NCBI GenBank assembly: GCA_027488215.1
Contig: JAIYCB010000035.1
Span: forward strand, 1 to 64,000
Reading direction: 5' to 3'
DNA length: 64,000 bases
Origin: Comamonadaceae bacterium
GTDB lineage: Bacteria; Pseudomonadota; Gammaproteobacteria; Burkholderiales; Burkholderiaceae_C
Shown here piece by piece: positions 27,125 to 35,388 of the stretch; position 1 is the first letter of the stretch; each line of letters opens with the position of its first letter. The notes under the pieces are model-generated. The model did not search any database. It had not been told where the DNA came from and saw nothing but the letters and a program-made list of their open reading frames with translations. The translations under genes were made by a program, and so were the position numbers.

Positions 27125-28108
27125 TCAGTTCACTCCACCCGGAATCGATGCTGCAATCTGCCGCAGCTTGGCGGTTTCGGTACGAATTTCCTGCACCATT
27201 TGCTCGGGCGTACTGCCCACCAGGCTCATGCCCATACCATTGAGTTTGCGCTGCACGTCAGCGTCCGCCAACGCAGTTTTGACCGAGGCATTGAGCCGCG
27301 CCTGGATGTCGGCAGGCAATCCCTTGGGTGCAAAAATGCCCACCCAATAGGTCAGGTCATACCCGGTCAAGCCACCTTCGCTGATCGTGGGCATGTCCGG
27401 ATAACGCGGATCGCGCACCGAACTGGTGGTGCCCAAGAAGCGAACCTTGCCTGCATCGATGTGCGGCTTGGCTGCGCCGTCAAAAATGACCTGACACACC
27501 CCCGCCAGCACATCCTGCATGCCGGGGCCCGAGCCTTTGTAGGGCACATGCACCATGTCTACTTTGCCCATGGCGTTGAACAACTCGCCCGCAAAATGCA
27601 GACCACTGCCCATGCCCGAGCTCGCGTAATTGATCTTGCCCTTGTTTTTGGGATCGCGGGCATAAGCCAGGAATTCAGGCAAGTTTTTGGCGGGCACCGA
27701 TGGATTGACCACCATCAGCAAACCGTATTTGCCCACCAGCGAAATGGGCGTGAAGTCGTTCACCGGGTCATACGACAAGGACTTTTCCACCACCGCCATG
27801 TAGGTCTTGGTGCCATTGGTGGTCATCAGCAACTGATAGCCGTCGGGGGCCATTTTGGTGACGGCTTCGCTGCCGATGCGGCCGCCGCCACCTGCACGGT
27901 TTTCGATCACGATGGGTTGACCCAAATTGCGGGACATGGCCTCGGCAATGATGCGGCTGGCTTGGTCCGAGAAACCACCGGCGGCATACGGCACGATGGC
28001 CTTGATGGGTCGCTGAGGGTAGCTTTGCGCCTGCACGGAAAGCGCTGAAGCACTGGCCAGCAAACTCAGGCCCATGCAAGCGAGCCATTGGCGTTTGGAT
28101 GTTTTCAT
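27125..28108 (-). CDS. Bug/TctC-family periplasmic substrate-binding protein
   Basis: A 327-residue receptor with a signal peptide (LACMGLSLLASASALSVQAQ) and the Bug fold: YPQRPIKAIVPYAAGGFSDQASRIIAE, VIENRAGGGGRIGSEAV and VPYKGSGPGMQDVLAG. These bind carboxylates, amino acids or aromatic acids for TctAB-type permeases, which are not encoded here. First gene of a catabolic operon that runs to 23427. Divergent from an IclR gene, with a palindromic operator between them at 28265-28281. Confidence 0.92.
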   Translation of the reverse strand: MKTSKRQWLACMGLSLLASASALSVQAQSYPQRPIKAIVPYAAGGFSDQASRIIAEAMSRNLGQPIVIENRAGGGGRIGSEAVTKMAPDGYQLLMTTNGTKTYMAVVEKSLSYDPVNDFTPISLVGKYGLLMVVNPSVPAKNLPEFLAYARDPKNKGKINYASSGMGSGLHFAGELFNAMGKVDMVHVPYKGSGPGMQDVLAGVCQVIFDGAAKPHIDAGKVRFLGTTSSVRDPRYPDMPTISEGGLTGYDLTYWVGIFAPKGLPADIQARLNASVKTALADADVQRKLNGMGMSLVGSTPEQMVQEIRTETAKLRQIAASIPGGVN

Positions 28109-28264
28109 GTGAATACCCCTTCGTTGTCTCGTATTGATGACATGTTGTCGTGAACCGAAAGAAAATTGGCATCAAAAAATCAAAAATCAGTATGCGTGCC
28201 GAGTTTTGACTTGGCAATCCGGACCCGCCCTTTTTGACCCGCGTCTGGCCAGTGCCACTTCAAT

Positions 28265-28281
28265 ATTCCGGATGATGGAAT
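28265..28281. promoter_or_regulatory. Probable IclR operator, copy 1
   Basis: ATTCC-N7-GGAAT palindrome (centre GGATGAT), flanked by CAAT on the left. A near-identical copy at 29275-29291 differs in 2 of 17 bases and is flanked by ATTG on the right, so the full ideal site may be CAATATTCC-N7-GGAATATTG. It lies 64 bases before the IclR start and 157 before the divergent Bug operon start. Confidence 0.6.
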
Positions 28282-28344
28282 TTTTTGTAAGATCCGTGCG
28301 TCAAGCCCAACCAGGCACAGGCCACCCTGCACCACGCTCACCCC

Positions 28345-29187
28345 ATGACCACTGCCCCTAAAAGCGAAGGCGCACAAAGCATTGCACGCGCCGCACTGTT
28401 GCTGCGCACGCTCTCCACCTTTGGCTCGCAAGGTGCGGCGCTCATGCAAATCAGCAGCCTGACCCAATTGCCCAAGGCGACGGTGCACCGCATCCTGTCG
28501 GCCATGCTCGAAGAACACCTGGTGGAGCGCCCCTGGGGCACGCGCAACTACCGGCTCGGGCCCGAGGTCTATGCCTTTGGCATGTCGGTGCTCAATGTGT
28601 TTGACATCAAGACCATTGCACAGCCTTCGTTTGAACGCCTGGCGCAAACGACAGGCGAGACCGTTTACCTGGGCATCCGCTGCGGCTACGACGCCGTTTG
28701 CCTGGACAAGCGCCAAGGCCACCTGCCCCAGAATGCCGAAATCCTGCAGATCAACGACCGCTGGCCCATGGGCATTGGCTCGTTCAGCCTGGCCATCCTG
28801 GCGCATTTGCCCGAAGAGGAAATCGCCGACATCGTGGCCTTCAACCGCATTCGCAGTGGCGAAGAAAACACCTTCAGCAAAATGACTGCCGGCATCCAGA
28901 AGACCCGCAAAAACGGCTATGCACTGACCAAGACCCGATCGGCACGCGGCATTTCAGGCATTGCCGTGCCGATCTTTGACCGACGCCGCTACCCGATTGC
29001 GTCTTTGTGCGCTGTCTCCACATTGGAGCGCATGAAGGGCAGCTACCTGAGCGACCTGGCCAGCACCTTGGCCCATGAGGCCGAGATCATGTCGGCGCAA
29101 TACGAACTGGCACGCATGAACCCGACGCAGGCCGAAACCTGGCGCACGGCCATCAAGGACCCGCCACCTCAACGCATTGCTTTTTGA
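28345..29187 (+). CDS. IclR-family transcriptional regulator
   Basis: A 280-residue regulator. A winged HTH at about 10-75 includes SIARAALLLRTLSTFG and QISSLTQLPKATVHRILSAMLEEHLVER, and an effector-binding GAF-like domain at about 95-265 includes LAQTTGETVYLGIRCGYDAVCLDKRQG, GSFSLAILAHLPEEE and RSARGISGIAVPIFD. IclR proteins control aromatic, glyoxylate or acyl catabolism. It sits between two operons that it probably controls, the minus-strand Bug-to-cupin operon and the plus-strand Bug-monooxygenase operon. Matching palindromes occur in both control regions. Confidence 0.92.
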   Translation: MTTAPKSEGAQSIARAALLLRTLSTFGSQGAALMQISSLTQLPKATVHRILSAMLEEHLVERPWGTRNYRLGPEVYAFGMSVLNVFDIKTIAQPSFERLAQTTGETVYLGIRCGYDAVCLDKRQGHLPQNAEILQINDRWPMGIGSFSLAILAHLPEEEIADIVAFNRIRSGEENTFSKMTAGIQKTRKNGYALTKTRSARGISGIAVPIFDRRRYPIASLCAVSTLERMKGSYLSDLASTLAHEAEIMSAQYELARMNPTQAETWRTAIKDPPPQRIAF

Positions 29188-29221
29188 ATTCAAAAAGCCT
29201 CATGTGGGTCGCTTTGCAGTC

Positions 29222-29251
29222 CACAAGAGGCCACCCCATTGGCCTCTTGTG
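29222..29251 (+). terminator. Stem-loop after IclR gene
   Basis: Perfect 11-base arms CACAAGAGGCC and GGCCTCTTGTG around an 8-base loop, 35 bases after the IclR stop. It has no T-run but a very stable stem; it probably ends the IclR transcript. Confidence 0.55.
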
Positions 29252-29274
29252 CCATGGAATACCCCAACCCGGAA

Positions 29275-29291
29275 ATTCCGCATGTTGGAAT
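29275..29291. promoter_or_regulatory. Probable IclR operator, copy 2
   Basis: ATTCC-N7-GGAAT (centre GCATGTT), nearly identical to the copy at 28265-28281, followed by ATTG. It is 68 bases before the start of the second Bug receptor gene, a placement almost equal to copy 1 relative to the IclR gene (63 bases), which supports a shared regulator. Confidence 0.6.
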
Positions 29292-29359
29292 ATTGTGTTT
29301 GGTCAATCACCATGCCAATCCTAGAATCCAAGCATGATCAACCTTGATGGAGAGTGCGA

Positions 29360-30328
29360 ATGAGCAAGCTTGTCCGATTTCTGAAGTGGGGCCTGCTGGC
29401 CCCCTTGGGTTTGTGCCTGGGTCTGGTCCAGGCTCAGGGCTTTCCCAACAAACCCATCAAGATCGTGGTGCCTTTTGGCCCTGGCGGCTCGGGCGATATC
29501 ACGGCTCGGGCTTTCGGACAGTACCTGGAAGCGCAGTTCAAGCAAGGCGTGGTCATTGAAAACCGCGCCGGCGCCAACGGCATTCTGGGCACCGAAGCGG
29601 TCAAGAACGCACCCGCCGATGGCTACACCTTGCTACTGACCACCAACACCACACTGGCGGCCAACCTGAGTCTCTACAAAAAGGTGCCCTACGACCCGCT
29701 GAAGGACTTTGAACACCTGGGTCAATTCGGCACAGCGGCCTCGGTGGCCATGGTCAGCAAGGACTCGGGCATCCGCACCCCTGCCGACCTGACAGCTTTT
29801 GCCAAAGCCAACCCAGGCAAAGTGTTTTTTGGCCACTACAACTCGGCCTCCCAAATGACCGCAGAAATGTTCAAGGTCAAAACGGGTGCGCCCATGACCG
29901 GTGTCCCCTACAAGAGCATTGGCTCGGCCCTGCAAGACTTCTACGGCGGCCAGTTGCAGGTCCTGTTTCTGGAATACCTGCCCGCCATGGCCCACATCGA
30001 CAACCCCAAAGCCACCGCGATTGGCGTGACCGGTGCCACACGTTTCAAGCCCTGGCCGAACGTGCCTGCCATTGGCGAGACCTACCCTGGCTATGAATTG
30101 GGCTTCTTCCTGGGCCTGGCTGCACCAGCAGGCACCCCACCCGATGTGGTGCGCAGACTGGACGGGGCCATCAGCTCTGCCCTCAGAGATGAGGCATTTC
30201 TGGCGCGTTTAGCCCAATTGGGCCTGGAACCTTCCAAGGTATCCAAGGCCGATTACCCTCGCTTCATTCAAAGTGAAATTACCCGCTGGGCACAGGTCAT
30301 CAAAGACGCTGGCATCAAGCCCGAGTGA
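29360..30328 (+). CDS. Bug/TctC-family periplasmic substrate-binding protein
   Basis: A 322-residue receptor with signal peptide KWGLLAPLGLCLGLVQAQ and Bug motifs FPNKPIKIVVPFGPGGSGDITARAFG, VIENRAGANGILGTEAV and TGVPYKSIGSALQDFYGG. The ATG at 29360 is preferred over a GTG two codons earlier because GGAGAG lies at a good distance. It is the first gene of a unit with the flavin-dependent monooxygenase and its reductase, and carries an IclR-type operator upstream. The second Bug receptor of this region; the two share the fold but differ in ligand loops. Confidence 0.92.
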   Translation: MSKLVRFLKWGLLAPLGLCLGLVQAQGFPNKPIKIVVPFGPGGSGDITARAFGQYLEAQFKQGVVIENRAGANGILGTEAVKNAPADGYTLLLTTNTTLAANLSLYKKVPYDPLKDFEHLGQFGTAASVAMVSKDSGIRTPADLTAFAKANPGKVFFGHYNSASQMTAEMFKVKTGAPMTGVPYKSIGSALQDFYGGQLQVLFLEYLPAMAHIDNPKATAIGVTGATRFKPWPNVPAIGETYPGYELGFFLGLAAPAGTPPDVVRRLDGAISSALRDEAFLARLAQLGLEPSKVSKADYPRFIQSEITRWAQVIKDAGIKPE

Positions 30329-30364
30329 GTCTTCATTTTCTAAAGACCAACGACAGGATCCATC

Positions 30365-31507
30365 ATGCGCTTAGGCTACTTCACCATGCCCCTGCACCCC
30401 TTCGAGCGGGACACCACAGAGACTTTGCATGAGGACCGGCAAACCATCATCCTGGCCGATAAGCTGGGTTTTTACGATGCGTTCGTGGGCGAGCATTTGA
30501 CGGACAAAGCCGAGAACGTGACCAATAGCCTGATGTTTTTGGCCACCTTGATCCCGGAAACCAAAACCATCAAACTGGGCAGCGGCACCTCCAATCTGTC
30601 GCACTCACACCCCACCCTGTTGGCCTCGCAAGCGGCCATGTTCGACCACTTGGCCAAGGGCCGCTTCATCTTCGGCATCAGCCCTGGCGCACTGGCCTCT
30701 GACGCCGAGGCTTTGGGCATCCTGGACCAAGACCGCAACAAGATGTTTGCCGAAGCCATCGATGTGATCCTGGCCATCTGGGAGCGCGAGCCACCCTACA
30801 ACATCGACTTTCCGGACAACCGCTTCAAAGTGACCACCAAGGTCACCGCACTGCCCGAAATTGGACGCGGCGAACTGATGAAGCCCTTCCAAAAGCCTTT
30901 GCCCGAAATCGTGGGCACCGTGGTAGCACCCTTTTCCAAAGGCGTGATCGCCATGGGCAAGCGCAACTTCCACCCCATGTCGGCCAACTTCCTGATGGAC
31001 CATTGGCTCAACAGCCATTGGGACAACTATTGCGAAGGCAAGACTGCGGTCGGCCAGATGGCCAACCCGGCCGACTGGCGCGTGGCGCGGACCATTTTTG
31101 TGGCCGACGATGCGGCCACCGCCCAGCGCTATGGCCGATCCGATGCCAACAGCCCCTACCGTTATTACTACCGACAAATGCTGACCAAGATGATGATCTC
31201 CAAGCGTCACGTCATCTTCAAAAAATTCGCCGAAGAAGACGACAGCCACGTCACGCTGGACCGCTTGCTGGACGAACTGGTGATCACCGGCACCGTGAAC
31301 GAAGTGGTCGACAAAATTCTGGCCCTGCGCGAGAAGGTCGGGCCCTTTGGCGAAATTGTTTATGCAGGTATGGACCTGGTCGACCCAGCACTGGGCCGCC
31401 GTTCGATGGAGCTGATGGCCAACGAAGTCATGCCCCGTGTGAACCAGGCGCTGGGCCTGGGATCGGCCATCAACGTGAATGCACCCCTGGAAACCGCCGC
31501 AGCATGA
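30365..31507 (+). CDS. LLM-class flavin-dependent monooxygenase
   Basis: A 380-residue bacterial-luciferase-fold oxygenase. MRLGYFTMPLHPF, ADKLGFYDAFVGEHLTDK, TIKLGSGTSNLSHSHPTLLASQAAMFDHLAKGRFIFGISPGAL are characteristic; the closest remembered types are limonene-monooxygenase-like and other two-component enzymes. They use reduced FMN from a partner reductase, here encoded by the next gene, whose start overlaps this stop by 4 bases. Together with the amidase/deacetylase operon this suggests oxidation of a heterocyclic or terpenoid compound. The substrate is unknown. Confidence 0.9.
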   Translation: MRLGYFTMPLHPFERDTTETLHEDRQTIILADKLGFYDAFVGEHLTDKAENVTNSLMFLATLIPETKTIKLGSGTSNLSHSHPTLLASQAAMFDHLAKGRFIFGISPGALASDAEALGILDQDRNKMFAEAIDVILAIWEREPPYNIDFPDNRFKVTTKVTALPEIGRGELMKPFQKPLPEIVGTVVAPFSKGVIAMGKRNFHPMSANFLMDHWLNSHWDNYCEGKTAVGQMANPADWRVARTIFVADDAATAQRYGRSDANSPYRYYYRQMLTKMMISKRHVIFKKFAEEDDSHVTLDRLLDELVITGTVNEVVDKILALREKVGPFGEIVYAGMDLVDPALGRRSMELMANEVMPRVNQALGLGSAINVNAPLETAAA

Positions 31508-32013
31508 CCCCGCAAGCCTTCAAGCAATTGATGCGCATGCACCCGGCGGCGGTGAACATCATCGCCACCGGCAAGGCACCCCACCGCACGGGCATGACGG
31601 TTTCGGCCTTCATGTCTTTGGGCGTGGAACCCCCCACCGTGGTGTGTGCCATCAACCGCAACGCCTTCAGCTATGCCCACATGGTCGACAACCAAGTGTT
31701 CAGCGTGAACACGCTGGCGGTTGAACACATCGAGATGGCCAAGTTGTTTGCCGGTCAAGCGCCTTTGTCTGGCGATGAGCGCTTCGATGCGCAGCAATGG
31801 GGACAGTTTGATTCAGGCTCACCCTGCCTGCAGGATGCCGTCATGAGCCTGGAGTGCCGCCTGATTCGGCAAGTGCAAGAAAGCACGCACAGCCTCATGG
31901 TGGGTGAAGTCATATCCGGCCGTTACAACGACGCCGCCATGCCTTTGCTCTACCGCGATGGTCAATGGTTGACCATCAGCGATGACCTGCTCATGGTGCC
32001 TGTTGGGCGGTAG
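31504..32013 (+). CDS. Flavin reductase family protein (reductase partner)
   Basis: A 169-residue flavin reductase-like FMN-binding split barrel. FKQLMRMHPAAVNIIATG, RTGMTVSAFMSLGVEPPTVVCAINRNAFSY and VFSVNTLAVEHIEMAKLFAG are family hallmarks. It supplies reduced FMN to the monooxygenase encoded just upstream, with which it overlaps by 4 bases (ATGA). The longer open frame that reaches back to 31003 overlaps the monooxygenase gene and is not used. Confidence 0.92.
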   Translation: MTPQAFKQLMRMHPAAVNIIATGKAPHRTGMTVSAFMSLGVEPPTVVCAINRNAFSYAHMVDNQVFSVNTLAVEHIEMAKLFAGQAPLSGDERFDAQQWGQFDSGSPCLQDAVMSLECRLIRQVQESTHSLMVGEVISGRYNDAAMPLLYRDGQWLTISDDLLMVPVGR

Positions 32014-32057
32014 GCATCAGGACATGGAAAAACCCACCCCGCCAGCCCACGCCGCAC

Positions 32058-32702
32058 TCAGACGGCCTTGAGCGGTAAACCGATCAGGCGAGACAGTTCT
32101 TGCAGCGTCAGGCCAGGCACGGTATCGATCACCTCCAAGCCGTGCGGCGTGCAGGCCAGCGTGGCCAGGTCGGTGTAGACGCGTTTGACACACGCAATGC
32201 CGGTCAGCGGGTAAGTGCAGGCCTGCACCAGTTTGCTTTGGCCTTGCTTGGTCAGCAAGTCCATCATCACCCAGGTTTGTTTAGCCCCAACGGCCAGGTC
32301 CATGGCGCCACCTACTGCGGGAATGGCACTGGCCTCGCCGGTGTGCCAGTTGGCCAGATCGCCCGTGGCGCTGACTTGGAACGCCCCCAGCACACAGATG
32401 TCCAAATGCCCGCCGCGCATCATGGCGAAGCTGTCGGCGTGGTGAAAATACGCACCACCCGGCAACAAAGTCACCGGCTGTTTGCCTGCATTGATCAGGT
32501 CGTAATCTTCAAGGCCTTTGGCCGGTGCCGGGCCCATGCCCAAGATGCCGTTTTCGCTGTGCAACAGCACTTCGCGGCTGGCAGGGATGTGGTTGGCCAC
32601 CAGGGTAGGCTGGCCAATGCCCAGGTTCACCGTGGCCCCTTCGGGAATGTCTTGCGCCACGCGGGCGGCCAATTCGTCTTTGCTGCGTCGGGTGTAGCTC
32701 AT
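32058..32702 (-). CDS. pcaJ: 3-oxoadipate (3-oxoacid) CoA-transferase subunit B
   Basis: A 214-residue beta subunit. ARVAQDIPEGATVNLGIGQPTLVANHI and SENGILGMGP contain the catalytic Glu of family I CoA-transferases. It transfers CoA from succinyl-CoA to 3-oxoadipate in the beta-ketoadipate pathway; 3-oxoacid transferase (scoB) is the alternative. It overlaps subunit A by 4 bases. No other pca genes are in view, so the pathway must be completed elsewhere. Confidence 0.88.
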   Translation of the reverse strand: MSYTRRSKDELAARVAQDIPEGATVNLGIGQPTLVANHIPASREVLLHSENGILGMGPAPAKGLEDYDLINAGKQPVTLLPGGAYFHHADSFAMMRGGHLDICVLGAFQVSATGDLANWHTGEASAIPAVGGAMDLAVGAKQTWVMMDLLTKQGQSKLVQACTYPLTGIACVKRVYTDLATLACTPHGLEVIDTVPGLTLQELSRLIGLPLKAV

Positions 32703-33409
32703 GCCTTGATGCCTCCGGCCTGCGTGGCCACACGGTCGATCTTGACCACCGCTTGAACAAAAATACCGGGCGTGACCACGGTCTCGGGGTCCAACTCACC
32801 CAGCGCGACTTGCTCGTGCACCGTGGCCACGGTTTTGCGCGCCGCCATGGCCATGATGGGGCCAAAATTGCGCGCCGCCTTGCGGTAGGTCAGGTTGCCC
32901 CAACGGTCGCCGCGCTCGGCCTTGATCAGCGCCAAGTCGGCATGGATGGGCGTTTCGTACACGAACATGCGGCCATTGATCTCGCGCGTTTCCTTGAGCG
33001 AGCCATCGGCATGCTTGGCCAATTCGGTGCCATAACCCGTGGGCGTGAAAAACCCACCAATGCCCGCGCCAGCTGCCCGAATGCGCTCGGCCAAATTGCC
33101 TTGGGGCACCAGCTCCAGCTCGATCTGGCCTGAACGGTACAGCCCATCAAAAACATACGAGTCGGCTTGCCTCGGAAAGCTGCAAATGATCTTGCGCACC
33201 CGCCCCGCCTTGAGCAAGGCGGCCAAGCCTTGCTCTGCATTGCCGGCGTTGTTGTTGACCAAGGTGAGGTCACGCGCGCCTTGCGCCAGCAGGCCCGCAA
33301 TCAGCTCATCCGGAATGCCCGCCGTGCCAAAACCACCAATCATCACCGTGGCTCCATCGGGCGTGTCCGCCAGGGCCTCGGTGACGGAAGAAACAAACTT
33401 GTTGATCAT
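32699..33409 (-). CDS. pcaI: 3-oxoadipate (3-oxoacid) CoA-transferase subunit A
   Basis: A 236-residue alpha subunit. ATVMIGGFGTAGIPDELI, LTLVNNNAGNAEQGLAALLKAGRVRKIICSFPRQADSYVF and GAGIGGFFTPTGYGTELA match PcaI closely from memory. It forms the enzyme with the overlapping subunit B. Divergent to the Xre-ImmA/PIN module across about 380 bases. Possibly serves the end products of the aromatic or heterocycle degradation region next to it. Confidence 0.9.
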   Translation of the reverse strand: MINKFVSSVTEALADTPDGATVMIGGFGTAGIPDELIAGLLAQGARDLTLVNNNAGNAEQGLAALLKAGRVRKIICSFPRQADSYVFDGLYRSGQIELELVPQGNLAERIRAAGAGIGGFFTPTGYGTELAKHADGSLKETREINGRMFVYETPIHADLALIKAERGDRWGNLTYRKAARNFGPIMAMAARKTVATVHEQVALGELDPETVVTPGIFVQAVVKIDRVATQAGGIKA

Positions 33410-33680
33410 TTGTTATGAGTCTCTCTTTTAAGACTTCACAGCTTAACGTGAGTTAAAAAACCCTGAATAGAGCAGATCCCTTGCCTGCTTCTGGGGCTCT
33501 CTGCCTTCGCTCATGCATTGCTCCTCGACACCCTTTGAATCTCCGGCCGGGGAACTCACATCGTGGTGAAAAGCGGACATGACTGTTTAGGGATTACATC
33601 GTTCAACCTGATTCACAGACCCCTATTTATGCACTAAGGTTCTCATAAATTTGAATGTACACATCAAGGGGGTGATTGAC
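33410..33680. other. Intergenic region between pcaI and the Xre-ImmA module
   Basis: About 270 bases that are AT-richer than their neighbours. It must hold the pcaI promoter, but no strong -35/-10 pair or operator was found on the minus strand. No convincing gene was found, and no repeat or transposon end. Confidence 0.4.
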
Positions 33681-33794
33681 ATGAGCATGACCATCTCACT
33701 GGCGACTACGCGGGTAAAAACCAGACAACAAACCGTTGGCTTGGTTGACAAAAAACCTATAATTCTAGGTTCGTCAACCAAGGAGACGCCATGA
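33681..33794 (+). CDS. Possible 37-residue leader peptide before the Xre-ImmA gene
   Basis: A short frame starting MSMTISLATTRVKTRQQ with a strong Shine-Dalgarno (AAGGGGGTG) seven bases before the ATG. Its TGA overlaps the ATG of the Xre-ImmA gene (CCATGA), as in coupled genes. However, the nested palindrome and a perfect -10 hexamer lie inside it, so the main transcript may begin within it. It could be a regulatory leader read from a distal promoter, or chance. No homology is recognised. Confidence 0.3.
   Translation: MSMTISLATTRVKTRQQTVGLVDKKPIILGSSTKETP
33740..33782 (+). promoter_or_regulatory. Promoter and nested palindromic operator of the Xre-ImmA/PIN module
   Basis: Perfect 10-base arms CTTGGTTGAC (33740-33749) and GTCAACCAAG (33773-33782) enclose a second palindrome, ACCTA-N6-TAGGT (33755-33770). 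A perfect TATAAT -10 (33758-33763) lies inside the inner one, with a weak -35 TTGGCT 16 bases before it. The right arm runs into the RBS. Binding here would block both transcription and translation, the expected layout for autoregulation. Confidence 0.65.
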
Positions 33795-34846
33795 TTCATC
33801 ATCGAATCCATCGGGCACGCATGCTCAGAGGCTTGAGCCTTGAGGCTTTGGCCAACCACCTGGGCGACATCAGCAAACAAGCACTGAACAAGTTCGAGAA
33901 AGGCGACTCCAAGCCCAACTCAACCCGAATCCTTCAGCTGGCCAAAGCGCTCAACGTCAAACCCGAATACTTTTTCCGATCTGACGCCATCCAACTGGCG
34001 CCGCTCGAGTTTCGCAAGCTGTCCAAAATGTCGCTGGCTCGGCAGGCCTCTGTGCGCGAAAAAATGCACGACCACCTGGAACGTTATGAAGCACTGGAGC
34101 GCTGCTTTGACGCGGAGAACACAGTTCAGGTTTTGCCAGCCCAATCGCTGACCGTATCCAGCGTGCAAGAAGCAGAACGGGCAGCCCAACAACTGCGTGA
34201 TCAACTGAAAATTGGCGGCGATGCCATTGCCCACCTGACCGAGTTGCTGGAGGACAACGGCATCAAGGTGGCCCTGCTTGATGGGCCAGATGACTTTGAC
34301 GGCGCTTGCGCAGCCACCCATGACAACCAGCATGTGCTGATCGCGCTGAACTGCCAACGCCCCGGCGAGCGCATGCGCTTTACTGCCGCCCACGAATTGG
34401 GCCACTGGGTCATGGCGCTGCCCACTGACATGCCCGACAAAAACAAAGAAAGCTGCTGCCACCGTTTCGCAGGCGCGTTTTTGTACCCCAAAGACCGTGT
34501 GCTACAAGACTTTGGCAACCACCAGCGCTCACGGGTTTTTTCGGCTGAACTGTTGAATGCCAAGCGTCGTTACGGGGTGTCCATGCAGGTGGCGCTGCGC
34601 AGGCTGAAAGACCTGGACCTGCTTAGTGATGCATGCTTTCGCAACGCCTACTTTGAATTCAACAAACACGGTTGGCGGACCAACGAGCCCGAAGCGTTAC
34701 GGCCTGAGCAGCCGCGAAGATTTGAATCCTTGGTCTATCGCGGATTGGCTGAAGACCTCTTTACCCCCTCAAGAGCCGCAGAATTTTTGCAATGCAGCCT
34801 CCATGAGCTGGACCCCCAACTGGATCGCTTGCAAGCCACCGCATGA
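33791..34846 (+). CDS. Xre-family HTH / ImmA-IrrE-type metallopeptidase (antitoxin-like regulator)
   Basis: A 351-residue protein. An N-terminal HTH_3 domain at about 5-60 (ARMLRGLSLEALANHL, SKQALNKFEKGDSKPNSTRILQLAKALNV) is joined to a peptidase_M78 domain with zinc motif HELGH at 201-205 and the third-ligand region NKESCCHRFAGAFLYP. ImmA/IrrE enzymes cleave repressors, and Xre-COG2856 proteins also occur as antitoxin partners. The downstream PIN gene overlaps by 4 bases, the nested palindrome controls the promoter, and the strand is opposite to its left neighbour. A toxin-antitoxin or phage-defence-like pair is inferred. Confidence 0.88.
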   Translation: MIHHRIHRARMLRGLSLEALANHLGDISKQALNKFEKGDSKPNSTRILQLAKALNVKPEYFFRSDAIQLAPLEFRKLSKMSLARQASVREKMHDHLERYEALERCFDAENTVQVLPAQSLTVSSVQEAERAAQQLRDQLKIGGDAIAHLTELLEDNGIKVALLDGPDDFDGACAATHDNQHVLIALNCQRPGERMRFTAAHELGHWVMALPTDMPDKNKESCCHRFAGAFLYPKDRVLQDFGNHQRSRVFSAELLNAKRRYGVSMQVALRRLKDLDLLSDACFRNAYFEFNKHGWRTNEPEALRPEQPRRFESLVYRGLAEDLFTPSRAAEFLQCSLHELDPQLDRLQATA

Positions 34847-35334
34847 CAACGCAGGTCTACATCAGCGACACCAACATCTGGATTGACTTGCGCAATGCAG
34901 GTCTTCTGGATGCGATGTTTGACCTGCCCCTCACACTGTGCTGCACAGACTTTGTTCTGAGTGAACTGCAAGACTTTGACCACACCCATTTGCGAGCGCA
35001 GGGCCTGGTGGTTGAAACTTTGGATGAACAAGCCATTGCCGCCCTCTTCCCGCTGATGCAAGCCTACAACAACAGCTCGTTGGCCGATGTGTCTTGCTAC
35101 CAATTGGCCAAACAAACAGGCCGCCCCTTGCTCACAGGCGATGGCCGCTTACGGAAACAGGCCATGGCCGATGGCTTGCAAGTACACGGCGCACTGTGGT
35201 TGCTGGATCAAATGGTGGCGCACCAAATCATTGAACCGAAAAACGCAGCCAAGCGCTTGCAAAGCATGCTGGCCTCTGGTGCCAGGCTCCCTGCCGCTGA
35301 TTGCCAAAAGCGGCTGGCCTTGTGGACCGCCTGA
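34843..35334 (+). CDS. PIN-domain protein (putative ribonuclease toxin)
   Basis: A 163-residue PIN-fold protein. The acidic residues expected for a Mg2+ RNase are Asp9 in YISDTNIWID, Glu41 in FVLSELQDF, Asp82 in LADVSCYQLA and Asp100 in LLTGDGRLRKQA. It is translationally coupled to the Xre-ImmA gene and lies inside the same operon, matching a toxin gene following its antitoxin/regulator. Usual VapC proteins are about 130 residues; this one has a C-terminal extension of about 30. Toxicity has not been shown. Confidence 0.83.
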   Translation: MTTQVYISDTNIWIDLRNAGLLDAMFDLPLTLCCTDFVLSELQDFDHTHLRAQGLVVETLDEQAIAALFPLMQAYNNSSLADVSCYQLAKQTGRPLLTGDGRLRKQAMADGLQVHGALWLLDQMVAHQIIEPKNAAKRLQSMLASGARLPAADCQKRLALWTA

Positions 35335-35388
35335 GCTTTAGCCACCCCACCCCGTAAACACCGTCTTCAACCGCTCCACCGTATGCCG

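Noticed and set aside
33623..33880. 85-codon frame on the minus strand between pcaI and the Xre-ImmA gene
   Set aside because: It overlaps the promoter/operator and the start of the Xre-ImmA gene, has no RBS and no family resemblance.
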